Below, piece by piece: positions 26,951-40,269 of a DNA stretch of 64,000 bases; position 1 is the first letter of the stretch; each line of letters begins with the position of its first letter. The notes under the pieces were generated by a model, which was not told where the DNA came from, made no database searches, and saw only the letters and a program-made list of their open reading frames with translations. The DNA lies in NCBI GenBank assembly GCA_037179385.1, contig CM074179.1, positions 31,811,903 through 31,875,902 on the forward strand, read 5' to 3'. Source of the stretch: Holothuria scabra. Taxonomy: Eukaryota > Echinodermata > Holothuroidea > Aspidochirotida > Holothuriidae. The position numbers and the translations under genes were made by a program.

Positions 26951-27980
26951 GGTGGGGTGCTGGTGTGCAGTTTGTAGAGTGATCGCCGGCATGCGGGACT
27001 AAACATGCTCAAGCTAATGGTATATTGACGCAATAACTGACTGGAGATGCTGACGTTCATGCTGTATACGGCACCATAATAATAGTTTTTTCTTTTGATC
27101 TGGGCCACTATTATAGCACTTCTTCCCAACATAAGTTCAAGATCTGAATGTTTCTTATGATATAAGTGCAATGCACAAAATTTACAATATAGGCATACTG
27201 GACACTGAAAGACAGCGTTCTATCAAGTTAACACAAACATTCATAGGAAACCAAACCAAACAACACTGCCGGAAAGAGTCAATATCGTCAATAAATCTCA
27301 TTTACCCCATGAAACTGTTATCAACTCCATTGTTAAGCCACGGAGATTCTTCAATGCTCCCTTTAACCAGAGGCAAATCCCATAAACAAGCGGGGGAGTT
27401 CTTTGACTTTTCCTTTTCACACCTGTTACGTAATATTGCCATAAGCCACACAACTAACGGGCAGACATGGGCTCAGTAGCCTCAGTACAATGTTATCTTT
27501 GTTTCAATGGGAAATTAGAGCTCCGTTGTAGCTCTCTGGTGTGCCTAAAGTGCAAATAAACAAGTCTGTATAGGTTAATGTGAGCAAAGAAGTCGCGGTA
27601 TTTGATGTAGGCTGAATCATTCGTGGTAAATGACCGGGCAGAGTCAGTGTTCTAACCGATTGTTTAATTTCTTGCCGGATTCAACTTGAGTTACAATGCC
27701 GCACAGTCTGCAGACACTGGTTATTTGTTAAGGAAAATGGGAAAGTCTTCGTTATTGCTCAAAACAGGCATGGACAAGAAAGAAAAAATAAGCACAACCA
27801 GAGGCCGCTTAATGAGCTTGGGTACGTCCTCAAATCGGTTAGTCCTTACAATCAGTCAACAAGCAGTAACAAAGAAGAAGAGATCAACGTAAGTATGTCT
27901 TTCGTTTTAGTTTCATAATTCATCACAACATAGTAGATTGTGTAACTAAATTTATAAATTTAGACATGGGCGTCCGCAGG

Positions 27981-29211
27981 TACACTCTTAAAAAAATTGG
28001 GCAAATTTTGCCCAACTTTTTGACCAACACTGGGCATCTATTCAACAACCTAAACAGTTGGGCAAAACTTTAACCAACCAAATTGGGTAAAGTTTGAACC
28101 CAACTGTTGGGCAAGAGATTACCCAACTGTTTGGTAAATTAGCATTTTAAAACATACCCACTTGTTGGGCACTTCTTTTATTAAACTGTTGGGCAAATGC
28201 ATTAACCAAATGTTGGTTATATGTTAATCATCTTTTCCTTAAACATTGGTGCTTTCTTTAAATGTTAGGTTGTAGGTTATGGCAGGGAGCTGCCATTGCA
28301 GCTCCCTGGTTATGGCAACCCATCAGTCCCGGTTAAAAAACCCTGGCTTAATAACCTATTTGGTTTGTCACTGAGTTTCGTATAGGTACGTCCAAAACTA
28401 TCATTTTTAAAAGGCACTGTAAAATGATGTGTGTTAATGATGTGATGAAGTATTGTAGTTTCGTCAATGCATAAATGTGAACATAAGGGCTGCATGAGAA
28501 TTAGCTGGTCCGTAGCTCTCATACACTGATATCATGGTTATGAGACAGGTTTCTTGTTATGCCGAAAGGTTTCAAATAATAATATATAAACGCTCATTCG
28601 GACGTGAAAGAGAATATCCCAGATCCTGACCGCTCATTGGATAGCAGTTTTGCGCCAAATACGAATCATGGAATCTCATACAAATGTGTTCTAGTTCGTA
28701 GTACTGTTTAAAGAATTTTATGGAAATAGAGATCGATTTCATGGTCTAAAGTAATGTACGAGTTTAGCTGTTTGGCCAATATAAAAGATGCCAAAGAGAA
28801 TTTTCAGATTATGGTACCATGGTCTGATTATGAGAAGAATTGTGAAACAAATCGGGTGAAGTGCACTGTTGTTTGGTGACAACACTGCAACCAACAATAT
28901 ACCCAACAAATTGGCAAAAAGTTACCCAACAAGTGGGCAAAGGGAAAATATGCTCAACTGTAGAATAAAATCTTATCGTCATTTTGACCAGTCAGTTGGG
29001 TATAACAGTATACGCGTGCATGGAAGGGGAAATTTAACCATTATTTGAGCAAAGATTGACCAACACTTAAGCAATTACTTTTACTCAACAAAAACTTTGC
29101 CCAGCGTTTAAACATTGCACCAATTAGCCCCAAAGTTGGGCAAAGTTTAACCAACACATTTCATAAACTTCTTTAACCAACGGATATTTTACCCAACGTT
29201 TTAAGAGTGTA
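27981..29211. mobile_element. Foldback element with TTGGGCAAA sub-repeats
   Basis: Termini TACACTCTTAAAA and its complement. The arms (about 27981-28262 and 28870-29211) are filled with short TTGGGCAAA/ACCCAACTG motifs in both directions. The middle (about 600 bp) lacks them. No transposase coding. If TA is the target duplication the terminal repeat is CACTCTTAAAA. Confidence 0.65.
28275..28320. repeat. Short hairpin CAGGGAGCTGC
   Basis: CAGGGAGCTGC and GCAGCTCCCTG around a 5-nt loop, inside the foldback middle. Same stem as 19569-19627. Confidence 0.65.
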
Positions 29212-29403
29212 TGGCAAATCAAAAATTTGAAAAAACGAATAAAAATTACAGCAAAAACCCGAACAAAACGTGTTTTCCAAGTTTCTATGCGAAAAATAGG
29301 CTTTAGAAATGCCAATTCAGGGTGACTTGGAGGTTTTGCCCCTCCCTAGAAACCTTGCCCCCCCCCCCCGACCTTTTTTTCTGCGGACGCTCATGAATGT
29401 AGA

Positions 29404-31546
29404 GAACATTTCTGTCGTGAAGTATATAAATGTGCATCAGGAATGCCAGGCTGAGTACCGACCATAGACTGTAAATTAGTTGTTCCCAAACTTTTGCATT
29501 TCAGAAACAGCATCAGATCGCGATCCCAAAGAAAAATCACAAATTCCCTTGCACTTACCGTTTCTACTGTAGTTTGTTTACTTGACTCCATGAAGTCACA
29601 TAAGCAATGTTTTAAGTTTATGGTTAAGTCGGTCTATTGTAGGGTGAATAGTCACCCCTCCTCCAACACCATCAACTGTGGTACCCATTAATAACAGGAC
29701 GAATTTCTAACTAAAGAAACAAAAACCAAAACTAGAGCAACATAAGACAGACGTTAGAGAACTGCTTGTATTCTTTCTGGATATTTTAGTGTAGTGGACA
29801 CCCCTCCCCTTAGCGTACAGCTCGGACCTCCCCCAGGACACAGTACAATGGTTACCCCATTCACAAATTCCTGGACCCGCTACTGTATTCTGTCATCTCT
29901 ATCAATACATAATAAATGATATTTACAACTTTTGATTAGGCAGAGACCCAAATTGCCCAGGGCCCGGGACATTTGTACCCCCCCCCCCCCGGCGGCTCTG
30001 TGGGTTATATTAATCATCACCTGGTTTGAATCACATAGATTCCCAGTCCACACTGGATAAGTTGAAATCACCTAAGAGCATTGATACAGTTTGGGAATTT
30101 GGGGACAAAGATGTATCAAGGTGCAACAAATAATAACGATTAGTCGACTAAGGTCGGTAGAATGCGCCTTTTAGACAGGTGATGACCCCTTGACATGTAA
30201 TGATATACATGTACTATCACACTCAGTAGGCCTAATGAGGTTAGGTTCGGTAGAAGCAACAAAGATATTCTCGACAGCGATGAGACTCCCCTCCCTTAAT
30301 TTGCGGTCACGGCGGAAGACTGACCATGATTAAACGTGGCGGGAAACACTTCCACAAAGCAAGGAAATACCTCCATGCACAAAGGCAACTGAGTCATTCA
30401 ACCAGGACTCCGCCCGACAACAATATCAAGGTCCTCCTTGGCAAGCATGACGTCAAGGCGAGAGAGACTGGCCATATAATGATTTGGCAATTAACATTAT
30501 TTCATTATTTTTATATTTGATAAAAAAATTTTTATTTAATAAATATCCGCGGGCAAAAGGCACAAGCATTTGACACCACGAATCGATCACTTAGGTGTTG
30601 AAGTCAGTGGCTGAGGACCTAGTCCGGTGTCAGCTACAAAAACGGTCGAAAAGCTGTTATTTGGGATTTAGGGGTGTGGCCTATTTTGCCCTATTTCCAA
30701 GATGCTGACTGCCCATTGTCTTGGATTTTACACTGCCATCTTACAAAAAAATAACAAAGAAGAAAAATCACCACAGTGACTAACTCCAGTTAACAGGTTT
30801 TAAATCGTTGCTAAAATTATACCAATGGATCATGGGACCTGAGAGTAAGACAGTATGGCACAGATGGTGGTCACAATATTGTTTATACTTCTAGTTCTCA
30901 TGGTGTAATTTTTGTACTGCTGATTGGAGAGTGTGAATGCCTCGCATTCTGGTTGTACTTGAAATATGGTTCTTGGAACATACTGTGCATAACTAAGCAT
31001 ATTCCCCTGTCTGCTTTTTTCTAGATTCTGATTCTGTAAATAGACAGCTGACCAACAGTGTCTTTGGGCTTGTGTTAGCAGTAAAGGGAACGAAACCTCT
31101 CCAATGGGCACAATAGTTCAACAAATAACCTCATCATCTGCGAACAGGAGCCACTTTCAAATGTTGGGGAACATGAACAGAAACCTGAAGGCCTCTACCG
31201 CCAACTTATCCAGGCTTTGACCTTACCTGGGCAGTGGTTGTGGATGCTTTCTGAGGCACAGGTAAGAACAGCGGTTATCATACTGTATAAAGGCTGATAT
31301 TTTTAGCCCACTATTCATTTTTCCCTGTATGATATATAGTATTAGACTAACAGTTTTTTTTTTTTTTTTTTTTTTTGGCGGGGGGGGTGTTCATTTGTAC
31401 TGAATTATACGCTATTTTGTGAAACCAGGTTCAGTGCCTCTTCTTGTAGCTTAGGATAGAGTAACAAAACAGAAATGTATAGTTGTGTTTAGAGCATCTT
31501 CGATCACAGATCACATCCTTGTAACATGGCATGATTTGAAACATTG
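29404..31546. other. Core DNA, nothing recognised
   Basis: Poly-C and poly-T runs (29982, 31352) suggest MITE debris. No gene. Confidence 0.35.
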
Positions 31547-31554
31547 CTACAAGC

Positions 31555-33584
31555 CAGGGTCGGATTTAGTGTAAATTTCCCAAGGTTTATTTTTTTTTTC
31601 TTTCCTAGTATTAACGGATCATTTCGCCTTATTGATTCTTCATCATGTTGTGATGTCTTATAATTGCTACAAAGTAATAGCAATTTCAAGGTATACAGTT
31701 TCAAGTTTTCCGATGGATTGACATCGAAAGTCCCAATCATATCTCCCAACCTATATGGCATGGGAAGGGCCTTTTCCTGCAATCTGGGCGGTTTATTTTG
31801 CAAAATTTTATTTTCATGCTACCCCAAACCAATGATTGCACACCGCTTAGGTACAAGGAAAGTTGAACTCCAAACTGGTCATTTTCCATATAGCCATACA
31901 AGCAGGAGGAGAGGGCAGACTGTCCCCAAATTTCCGCAAGATCTTAATTTCGGGTATGGGTCTAAAAAACTTTGGCCAACCATTTGAGTCTTCAAATATC
32001 TGGTATGTTTTTAATTCCACTCAAAACTCATATCGTGCCTGAAGTCTTTCAAAAATCTGCCTGAAAAACAAAAAAACATCATAGTCAAGGTACCATTTTC
32101 CCAAAAACTCACATTGATTGTTCAGGCAGCCTATGAAAAAACTGTTATTCCTCACCTATTTTTATAATCTTGCACATCACTTCGCCCGAAATGTCAGAAT
32201 ATCCAAATTCCTTCAATTTGCCCGAAAAAAGCGTCATAGTTAAAGTAAAATTTCATGATGGAACGAAAAGAATACAGAAATTTGCGACACATTCAGGCAG
32301 CTATTGGATGAATAATTTTTCCTCAGTCTCCCATCATAGTCTTGTGCAAACTAAGCTTTGCCCGGAATGGTAGAATGTTCAGGCAAAGGTTGCCGAAAAG
32401 AGTTCTAGGATGTTTTTAATTGCCAAATTACACGGATACACGGGAGGGTGTACAGGTGTATACAGAACCCAAAATTTGGGCCAAAGAAATCGACCAAAGG
32501 CCATCTTTGACATATCATATTTTCTAAAGACAAACTGTACTAAAAGTCATCATTAAGCTAAGAGTCGGCTTATACCTGTAGTCGGTTTTTTTCGAGGAGG
32601 CTGTGTGGTTAAGATTTTGCAGCTTTTTTCAATGGGAGCTGTAAATTGTGCAACACTTTTTGTTCTATACTTTTAACCTGCAGTGCTTTTCACCCCCATT
32701 CGGGCAACGGTAGAAGTAGCCTTTTCTTCAATTTTACATATGAATTAAGCGTGAAAAAATCTTCTCATAAGTCTGCCTTAAAAAGCATCTTGGAACATGA
32801 CATATCGGTTTTCTCAAAAGGTGTAAGTAGTACACTCATCCATAGTCGGGAGTTCGGACAGCCATATTTACATTGTAATCAATTTAGTGGACCTTCAATC
32901 CGGGCAAAAGGAGAAACAAATGGGAAGTTGTTCAGGCAGAAGGGTGGGGTTAGATGGGAGTTTGAGGCCTAATGGGAGGATAATTGGGAAATGTTTGCTT
33001 CACAGACTGCTGTGATCTTTTTGAAAAATATGACGAAACAGATTAACGGAACAATTAAGTGGTGCACAACATGCTCCATTTTTGTACAAATTAGGAGTAA
33101 TATTATTCATAAAAATCAAAATATTTCCAGCACATGGATCTAGTATGAAAAGAACCAAAATATAGCTCGACTTTTCGAAGCCCTTAGAGACAGCAAAATT
33201 CCGAAAGAAATGGGGCACCACAGGACGGAATTCAATGGGAACTATGGATAGACTTGGCGCCCTTCCCATCTTACATACATGCAAAATGGCCACCCCTGCC
33301 TTATATTATGTAATTTTCTGATCATACTGCAGTTTTCTCATTTTTAATTGAAAGGAATATTTTTTGCAGAAGAAAGCTCGAAATAATGACTTCTTAGGTT
33401 CTACAGTATTTACAAGTCTGGTAAATTGCCATTTCCGACTATCTGAGGGGTCGGAATTTTTCAAAAATTTTTGTTCGTTCCGTGCCAACCGATGGTAGCA
33501 CTCCATCCGTGTAGAAATTCGTTCGGGGAGATGATTGGCCATCAGCCTCCCCCCTCCTCGCCCCACACGAAAAATCCGTCCCTG
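31555..33584. mobile_element. Non-autonomous hAT-like element with perfect 8-bp target duplication
   Basis: CTACAAGC flanks it exactly on both sides (31547-31554 and 33585-33592). Terminal inverted repeats are CAGGGTCGGATTTAGTG and CAGGGACGGATTTTTCG (13 of 17 matching). The 2,030-bp interior has no recognisable transposase and contains a degenerate tandem duplication of about 174 bp (32124 and 32298, both starting CAGGCAGC). An 8-bp duplication with CAGGG ends is typical of the hAT superfamily. Confidence 0.8.
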
Positions 33585-33592
33585 CTACAAGC

Positions 33593-35560
33593 AGTATAAC
33601 TCATTCTCTCCTATGTGTCGTAAAGCAAGAGCACGTATTGCCCATATACAGTAAGTGCCTCAAGATCATGTTGATCTGGTAATATCCTCATTATCTCTAC
33701 GTGTGTGGTTAAAACATAAGTGATGATTATATGCGGTATATGGGCAGGATTACTTAAGAAAAACATGTAGTGTGGAAAAAGTAGTGCTGAAAACATACAG
33801 AGAGCCAAGTGGGATTGTTTATGGCACGTATTACCATTTTGAATGAAATAGAAAGATAATGAAACATTGGTTTACTCACTTCTCTCTGTGTTGAGGTTTG
33901 TCTTCATACCATTGTTTGCGCATCTATTGTTTTTAATAGCATATGGAAAGCCCGAATATATGTAAATGTTTATTATTATTATTAATTTTTTTGTTCCTTA
34001 AAATGGCCAGATTTTAATGTAACTGATGAATTTTATCACTACAAAGGTGCGCAAATCAAAAAAAAAAAAAAAGGAAGAAAACTTTCAGCCATTTACCGCA
34101 CATTACAAAAAAACTTGCAAAAGTGTACCACTTCAAACCCCTTTCTTTTCTGTTTTTGTTAAATCTTTAGGTACTGGTTTGATAGCATCGCGGCTACATG
34201 GGAGATGCAGTATTTCATTTGCTAAGCCAAACACCATACTGAATTTAGCTAAATTGAGAGTGACAAAGAAACTTGGGAAATCGAGTAGGCAGAAGAAGAA
34301 AATGACACAGAAGAGGAATCATGTCTGCATGAGGAGGAGGAAGAGGAGGAGGAGAAGTCAAAGGATTGAGAGGAAGAGGATGTGGTTCATGAGGAGGAGA
34401 AACAGGATGGTGATAATGCTTAGTATGACTGTGCTTTCTCTGTTAACTTCAGTTCATATTTAAGGGATAAATGTGAGCGTGAGTAATCCCAGGTGTGATT
34501 TGAGACCGAGTATGATGTCTTTGCTCGTGTCTTCGGCATGTCTGAGCAAACTGAGGTGATAGCTGATGTCTGCTGCTTCTGTGCACATGATCGTAGGTCT
34601 TAAATCTCATTTGAGACCGGACAGCCTGCATGTATCCCCATTCATAAACACTTTTCAATATATGCCTATAAATGGTACCAAAAAGGGAATTTTTAGACAA
34701 AATTTTAAGATAAAAGTATTACTTCTCCGTATTTTTGCCCATTATGACGTTACCACTAGGAGGAACTTGCCATCATTGTGCAGATGAGCTTTTTAAACAA
34801 CGGTGTATTGACAGATACTTATTCAAGCTGCATTGATTTGCTAGGCAAATCTACCACTTTGTGCAACGTTAGTGTTAAGATGTGTTTCTTCAATTCGCCT
34901 CATTACATATCATTGTCAGTTAGTTCGAAGCCAGTTCTACCTATTATAATTCTGTGGTTCAAACCTATGTCTTGTGTGGCTCCTTTTGCCAAGACTCAAG
35001 TTTCTTTTTGTATCTGGCAACATATGCAGTTACGAAAACTTTACAACGCAGTTTTGGTATTGTGTTCCAAACAGTGGGGCAAGGGAAGAGAGGGTGGGAG
35101 GGGGGAGTTATGAAAGATTTGACGGCATGTATAGATGTCGTCCCGGTCCCTCTGCCATAATGAATAATGACCTGATGCCAATCCTGGCTCTAATGCACTG
35201 ATGGTGATATTTGTTATATTCTTCTCCAAGGTTATTAGTAAGGAAAATACGTTGGTCAGGGGGTTGCAGTGTCCTAGTACAAAAGAGTTGACCACAATAT
35301 TTTAGCCTCACAAAGTAGCATGTTATTTATACACTTGAGATTTATGAGAGCTGGTTTAGAGTATGTCTTAAAGCATACATGTCATTTTTTGCTTTGTGTA
35401 TTTACGTGTCATTTTTATCATTGTTAACAGAAATATTACCATTGCATATGGATGCCACAGACTGTGCTGGACTTTATCCCCTCCTTTACAGTTTCAGTTA
35501 ATAGCTATTGAAAAGTGACTATCACATTTTTTCGCCGTATTCAAGGTGACTAGGCAGCAT
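33593..35560. other. Core DNA, no confident gene
   Basis: A Glu-rich run can be read at about 34300-34430 (+), but it has stops and no recognised domain. Confidence 0.35.
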
Positions 35561-35564
35561 TCAA

Positions 35565-35932
35565 CACAACGGCATAACGATGAGTCGGGAGGCCCCCGTT
35601 TCCTAAGTCTGAACCCCCCCCCCCCCCCTTCATGATGAGGTCTTACCAGGAAAGTGCAAGATCCGAGGAATTGTTAGAAACACATTTTGAACGTCAAGTT
35701 TAGGCCCGCCGTATTAGTGTGCGGACTAGTTTTGCCAAATTAAGAGGTAAAGCGTGAAGACCAGGAAGCCTACACCCTAGCCTGTATTGTCTCATTCAGT
35801 CATGCATTAGCTTTTCCCCATCCAAAGAGGAACCTCCTTTCCCTGTGCATCAATGAAGCGGAGGCCACTTTTGGTCGGGGGGGGGGGGGTAGCTCTGCAA
35901 GGTTCGAGCGCCTTATGAGTTACGCCACTGAT
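35565..35932. mobile_element. Possible MITE with GGCRTAAC ends
   Basis: ACGGCATAACGATGAG at the left resembles the complement of CTTATGAGTTACGCCACT at the right. Poly-C and poly-G runs inside are typical of such elements here. The target duplication is not clear. Confidence 0.35.
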
Positions 35933-36101
35933 TGAACATATGATCAAATACAACATTTTATTATTTAGAGCAGAACCCTCAAAAAGTTAAAGGATAATGA
36001 GTTCTTTCAGAAAAAAATAAATTGTCTTTGGAAGTTTTCCTACAAAAGAAAGAGAAAGGCCAAAAATAGGCATGGAAGCATTTTTAACCAATTTGTTCAT
36101 G

Positions 36102-36445
36102 AAGTAGTTCACAAGAAAGCCGTCAAAAACGAATGCAAAAGTGATGCGGTAGAAATTCAGTTGTTATCTATGAAGGTCTTCACAGGAAAGCCCCCAAAAG
36201 CAAATGCAAAAGTGATGCGGTAGAAATTCAGTTGTTATCTATGAAGGTTTTCACAGGAAAGCCCTCAAAACCAAATGCAAAAGTGATGTGGTAGAAATTC
36301 AGTTGCTATCTATGAAGGATTTCACAAGAAAGCCCTCGAAAGCAAATGCAAAAGTGATGCGGTAGAAATTCAGTTGCTATCTATGAAGGATTGCACAAGA
36401 AAGCCCTCGAAAGCTAGTGCAAAAGTGAGGTGGTAGATTTGATTA
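36102..36445 (+). repeat. 71-bp tandem repeat, about 4.8 units
   Basis: Units start at 36102, 36173, 36244, 36315 and 36386. Each reads AAGGNTTTCACAGGAAAGCC, then CAAATGCAAAAGTGATGCGG and a spacer ending ATCTATG. The unit length is not a multiple of three and each unit has stops, so it is non-coding. The last unit decays after about 50 bp. Confidence 0.92.
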
Positions 36446-39400
36446 TCTATTTGATATCTATTAATGTTTTAACTAGCTCCTCGAAGGGATAAAAAGGGAA
36501 TATGAGAAAGAAAAGATAAATATTAACGTTTCATGTCAAAAAGGAACATGTGAAAAAGTAAATTTTCCAACAACAAAATACCACAAAATCTGAATTTTGT
36601 TTTAATGGCACAACCTTTGGCACTATTTCAAAACGCTGAAAGTAGTCAACATTAAGTGTTATTAGAACACCATTACTCCACTTCTCTCATTCATAATCTT
36701 ACAAATCGAAATTTTAAACAAGACAGCAACAACACGCTCTTGGCCTACTCATTCTAATAGCTTTTTCCATTTTTCTTTTAAATTACGATTGAAAAATAGA
36801 TGATATAAATCTTTCATAATTTTAAATACCACTAATGGGTCGTCTTTTAAAGAATGATACTTCCTTTTGCTCTTCTCAGAAGCTTGTTTTCAATTTGATG
36901 TTATTAAAGCTTGAATGCCATCATTTTTGTTTATTACGAAAAACAAACTACCTTTTTTAAACAACCCAAATGTTACATTTTTCTTTTGAAATCATAACTG
37001 CCGGGCAATCTGTGGACAACTATGTTTTATTCATGCAACAAAGAAGAAAAATATGTAGTGAATTCCTTAAATCTTTTTTTTTCCCTTTGTCTTTGATACT
37101 TTAGGAATGTAAATGAGTATCCTTTTTGCTACTGTTTGTTGCAATTTTGGGGAAAGTGCAATTTGCAATTATGTGAAAGTGTTTGCAAGGCTGTAGTTAT
37201 TGCAGTTTCATGTTACAAAGTATTTACGTATTGCATGGTGTAAACAGATAAAGGTGGAAATCCGAAGCAAAAAATTGTACTTTTACATGTAGAAGAGGAA
37301 CCAAATCTACACAGAGTGATGGAATTTACTACCTCTGACATGTATTACCCGAGATATGCAAGCTACAAATGAAGCGCTAGATTTGTGTTCCAAAGTGAGC
37401 TTGAGGGCAGTGAGACTTTATCACTTCCTATTTTTACAAGAAAATGCTTTCTCGTTTTCGTTATGTTTTGGGGTTCTTTCAGACTGTTGCGATGTTGACT
37501 CTTGAAGTTAATAGAATCGGACTCCATGTTTGTAACGTTCTATACCCCCCTTGTGCAGTAATCAGTATTTTCATCATATGGATTGTGGAATAAGTACTCT
37601 GTAAGGTTTAAAGGAAGGCAAGACTGCCCCATTAATGTGAGGATATGATGTAATATGCAATAGCACATACAATAATAATGCAATAGCAGCATAAAATATC
37701 ATGTTCTATATGAGTACATTTTAACAGCATAGGCTTCCATGATACAATATACAATTTAACTTCGTAATGCCTTTCTCATTATTTTGCAACTTTTATGCAT
37801 TTTTTTATGTGGTATTTACTCAATTCCTCCCTCAGAACGTTTGCAATTATTTCTTCTATAAATTGTGTTATATACAAATAATAATTGTACATGGTAAGAT
37901 CTTTTCTCTGAGATAAATTATAGCTTTACGGTGCTAATAGGTATGATAAGAATGAATTACTACATATTTTATAAATGTGATCTATTTTACCTTGAATTTT
38001 TGAGTTGTATTTGTGTTGTAATGGCCAATAGCCTATATTATTTGTAATAGTCATGTCCAAAATTTGCCATGAGAAATGTTGGATTATTCTGAAGTTTGGT
38101 TATTTGTTACAACAGTCATTGTAACGATGTGGTTTTTTCAATTTTTTTTCATCACAACATTAATTGTCTCCCAATACATAATCTTAATTATCGTTTCAAA
38201 AAAGCATATACTTTCATATCGCATAGCACGCAGCAAAATTGTAAATCTTATGGAGTGGTGCTCGCTCATAAATGAACTTGGTTAATTTTTTCTTGAGGTC
38301 TTTAAGTGACAAAAATCAGGGATACGTGCCATATGTGACCCCAGATCATCAAGTGAAACCGGCAAATGCAGTGCCACTTTCATACAATTTCAATATTTCT
38401 CTCCAATAAAAGCTCTTGATTTTGAAATATTTTGTATAAAAAAGACAAAGTTTTTGAAACTTTGTAAGATGTCGTTGGGGGATCATCACTTAGTAAAAGG
38501 GCAGAAATTTTGGCGCGCGCTTCTTGCGCCGCAAATTATGTCCCCAAAAACAGTGGACTTCACACTAAAAAACAAAATCGGAAAAAACTCTAGGTACTTC
38601 CCCCCCCCGGTGAAAACTCAAGTTATGTATAATCTTCAAGCTATTAATGTTATTTTCCCCTGTCATCACACTGTTTGAAAAGAAATAAATGCAGTGAAAT
38701 TTTAGATCTACATTTTCTTTTTGACATTGTTGCAATAATAAGTTTTTTTCTTCTGTAAACTTCTGGAAAGAAAATAAATAAAGTGAAATTAGAAGCATCT
38801 ACACTTTACTACTTTATCTATGTGTACGACTTTATTGCAAAAGTATTCAAAGATTTAAAACCAACTGAGGCATTTTAGTGATTCAAAATTTGGTGGCAAA
38901 TGTCCTCTGTTTCAAATATTCTTTGAAAATTTGAAGATTTGAACTTGTACCTGTCAACAGCTTATGCGTTTTGATAAGAAACATTCGTGCATTACACTCG
39001 TGCATTATGTGAAAACCAGAAACAGAATGCCTTTTCAGACTTCATAGCATTATTGGAATTCCAAAACACAACCTCTCAAGGCGACAACATGTTGGTTCTC
39101 ATCAAGTCTTCTCTACACACTGCAGTCTGCTACACATTAGGGTTATTATTAACACAGTGCAATCAAGAAGGAAGCTTTTGCTTCAAAGAAAGTTTGTCCA
39201 ATCGAAGGGGTCACTACGATGCCTAAAACACTTGAGTAAAATGGGATCACGGTAACTTTCTATGTTCTCAATGGCCCTTCGGAGATCTGGTTTGGGCCAT
39301 TGGCTTTTCAGTATCCCCGTCACCCATATTTTTTCGGTTCAGCACAGGTTTTCACTTATTTTGGTATGTTCAGCCTTCGCATGGCCTGACTCCACCGTGG

Positions 39401-40040
39401 TGGTATCATTATTAAATCTTTGGGCAATTTTCTACTTCAATGTCATGGTGATGTCCACCATGGCTTTCCACCATTAAGCTTTCCACCATGTGCAAGTGTA
39501 TCACCGACTTTGATGACCTTTTAAATACAAGTCCCAATGTTCATTGAACTCTCTCAGTTGATACTCCTAGATGAGCAATTCTCTGCAAAGTGGACAAACG
39601 CATGAAATTCTTCAAAAACAACTCGTTCTTCTCTCTAAGTCATAATTTCTGATACAATTCGTATATATAAAGTTTCAGAAGTAAAATAATGCATAATGAA
39701 AAAGTTTGGTACAAAAATATCACCCACCGAACTCAACAGTCTCTTTGAACTGTCTGCCAGAGGGACCATATATAAGTTTTGACGGGCAGCACTCGGCATT
39801 GTAATGAGTGAGAATGCGTGTATGCGTATTGGGAGTTTCAGGTGGGTGGATGAAATCATGCCCACGAAATGGTTGGGTTAGTTTATATTAGTCCGTGGGG
39901 TTGTAGGGGCTCACCCAGAACCCCCACCCCCTAGAATTGCTGGAAATAGGGATAGGAATGTAGTTTGGAAGTGTAAATGCACAGATATTTTATATAATAT
40001 ACATTGTTATCTTAGGGATACAAACTATGGTTTCTATATA
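36446..40040. other. AT-rich core DNA, nothing recognised
   Basis: No coding similarity. A poly-C run sits near 38600. Confidence 0.35.
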
Positions 40041-40269
40041 GCTGTTCACGCATTCGTAACATCCAGGCTGCACACAATAACGGACTTAGCCCATTGGTTC
40101 AGTACAAAAAAGATATTCTCTCAAAACTTTAACGAATTCAAAATTCTGGTATGCCGCCTTATTTCACTTACAGGAAAAATGAACATATTGTTTCGGTTAT
40201 TCGGTGACCTCTTCATTATGGCTGCCTGAAGTTAATCAGAGTGATTACTACATAATTTTAATCCTCACC

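Larger units (their letters stand above)
27965..29395. mobile_element. hAT-like MITE carrying a nested foldback element
   Basis: Ends CATGGGCGTCCGCAG (27965-27979) and its near-complement at 29381-29395. The flanking octamers AATTTAGA (27957-27964) and AATGTAGA (29396-29403) agree at 7 of 8 bases, as expected for an aged hAT target duplication. Without the nested element it would be about 200 bp. Confidence 0.6.

Noticed and set aside
31664..32972. Open frames of about 108 codons inside the hAT-like element
   Set aside because: No hAT transposase or BED zinc-finger motif. They lie in AT-rich filler and are probably chance.
34026..34463. Basic 145-codon frame and an overlapping acidic frame
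   Set aside because: Driven by A/G-rich repeats; the acidic frame has a stop, and no domain or splice support was seen.
36102..36445. CRISPR-like array
   Set aside because: Units are contiguous 71-bp repeats with no unique spacers, and the context is eukaryotic.
38076..38285. Hydrophobic 69-codon frame, possible membrane protein
   Set aside because: T-rich DNA gives hydrophobic codons by composition. No start context or homology was recognised.
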